NCBI GenBank assembly: GCA_002887195.1
Contig: PJAB01000470.1
Location: forward strand, 1 to 25,922
Length of the DNA: 25,922 bases
DNA from: Chrysochromulina parva
Lineage: Eukaryota; Haptophyta; Prymnesiales; Chrysochromulinaceae
Direction of reading: 5' to 3'
Shown here: piece after piece, positions 25,530 to 25,922 of the stretch
How the letters are laid out: every line of letters begins with the position of its first letter
Numbering within the stretch: position 1 is the stretch's first letter
Translations under genes and position numbers: made by a program
The notes under the pieces: generated by a model
Seen by the model: the letters and a program-made list of their open reading frames with translations, nothing else
The model's database searches: none
What the model was told of the DNA's origin: nothing

Positions 25530-25922
25530 ATGGCGTCTCAGGCCAAGGAAGGCACCCCACTGGTAGATAAAGATGATAAGAAGGATGAGAAGGACAGCGG
25601 GGCATGCTGCTCCCCAGCCACGGCCACCATCATTGCACTCGTCGGTTTGGTGACGATTGTGGTTGTCAAGGTGCAGCTCACTGCGTGGCTCTTCTCGATG
25701 TCCAAGTTCCCTACCGCGTACTCGTTCTATTCGGCGATCGTGACCGATGTCATGCTCATCCCCATGTTCCTCCTCTTTCCGAAGCAATGGGGCGTGCCCA
25801 CCTTGGACATGTTCGGACCGCCCAAGTTCGTCTTCACTCTCATCATCATCTTCACAACATTTGACATGGCGTTCACCAACATTGCGCTTGCCAACATCTC
25901 GGTTGCGCTGCAGCAGTGCATC
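25530..25922 (+). CDS. DMT-superfamily transporter, copy 2 (partial, runs off the window)
   Basis: The 131 codons present start MASQAKEGTPLV and continue open to the window edge. Against copy 1 they share EGTPLV in the N-terminus, KVQLTA-LFS--K-PTAYSFY, WGVPT--MF and FTTFD--FTNIALANIS-ALQQCI, with no gap after the leader, so they form a recent but diverged pair. The first three helices and the start of the fourth are present. The N-terminal leader differs strongly and is Lys/Asp-rich (DKDDKKDEKDSG), which may change sorting or regulation. The missing C-terminal part lies outside the window and is not a defect that can be judged here. Confidence 0.88.
   Translation, partial: MASQAKEGTPLVDKDDKKDEKDSGACCSPATATIIALVGLVTIVVVKVQLTAWLFSMSKFPTAYSFYSAIVTDVMLIPMFLLFPKQWGVPTLDMFGPPKFVFTLIIIFTTFDMAFTNIALANISVALQQCI

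Overview
This window looks like nuclear DNA of a GC-rich, single-celled eukaryote, most likely a microalga of the haptophyte or stramenopile (e.g. pelagophyte) kind. The lineage is inferred, not proven. The eukaryotic signs are a symplekin gene, FEN1 with a PCNA-binding box, a Golgi-type PAPS transporter, a TRP-like channel, and three short GT-AG spliceosomal introns of 73, 115 and 79 bp. Genes are compact, lie on both strands and are mostly intronless, with gaps of about 100 bp to 1.2 kb.

Layout. 1-290: a dense array of about 15 small imperfect palindromes at roughly 19-bp spacing, ending just before symplekin (347-3890, +, one intron). 4147-4752 (+): single-domain rhodanese. 5160-6332 (-): CCCH zinc-finger/RS-like protein, head-to-head with a PAPS transporter (6519-7859, +). 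8538-10334 (-): a protein with a Zn2Cys6 'fungal-type' DNA-binding cluster. 10706-11545 and 11797-12840 (-): two unrelated short-chain dehydrogenase superfamily proteins. 13006-14247 (-): FEN1. 14692-15922 (+, one intron): ankyrin repeats fused to a 2OG-Fe(II) dioxygenase. 16031-17356 (+): secreted purple acid phosphatase. 18541-21679 (-, one intron): 1019-residue EF-hand/ankyrin/TRP-like channel. 22587-23597 (+): StrG/phytanoyl-hydroxylase-like dioxygenase. 23652-24029 (-): small coiled-coil protein. 24229-25329 and 25530-window end (+): tandem paralogous DMT-type transporters, the second cut by the window edge.

The genes do not form one pathway. Common themes are RNA 3'-end processing or RNA binding (symplekin, CCCH), replication/repair (FEN1), sulfate/phosphate and small-metabolite handling (PAPS transporter, phosphatase, DMT pair), oxidative modification (two 2OG oxygenases, two SDRs) and calcium signalling (channel).

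The strongest unusual signals are non-coding. First, in the palindrome array at the left edge only the short inverted arms are conserved, while loops and spacers vary. Second, all three introns have AG|GT at both boundaries, and each carries near its 5' end a copy (clear in two, weak in the third) of the start of the following exon, at a distance almost equal to the intron length. That is the pattern expected if introns arise by local tandem duplication.
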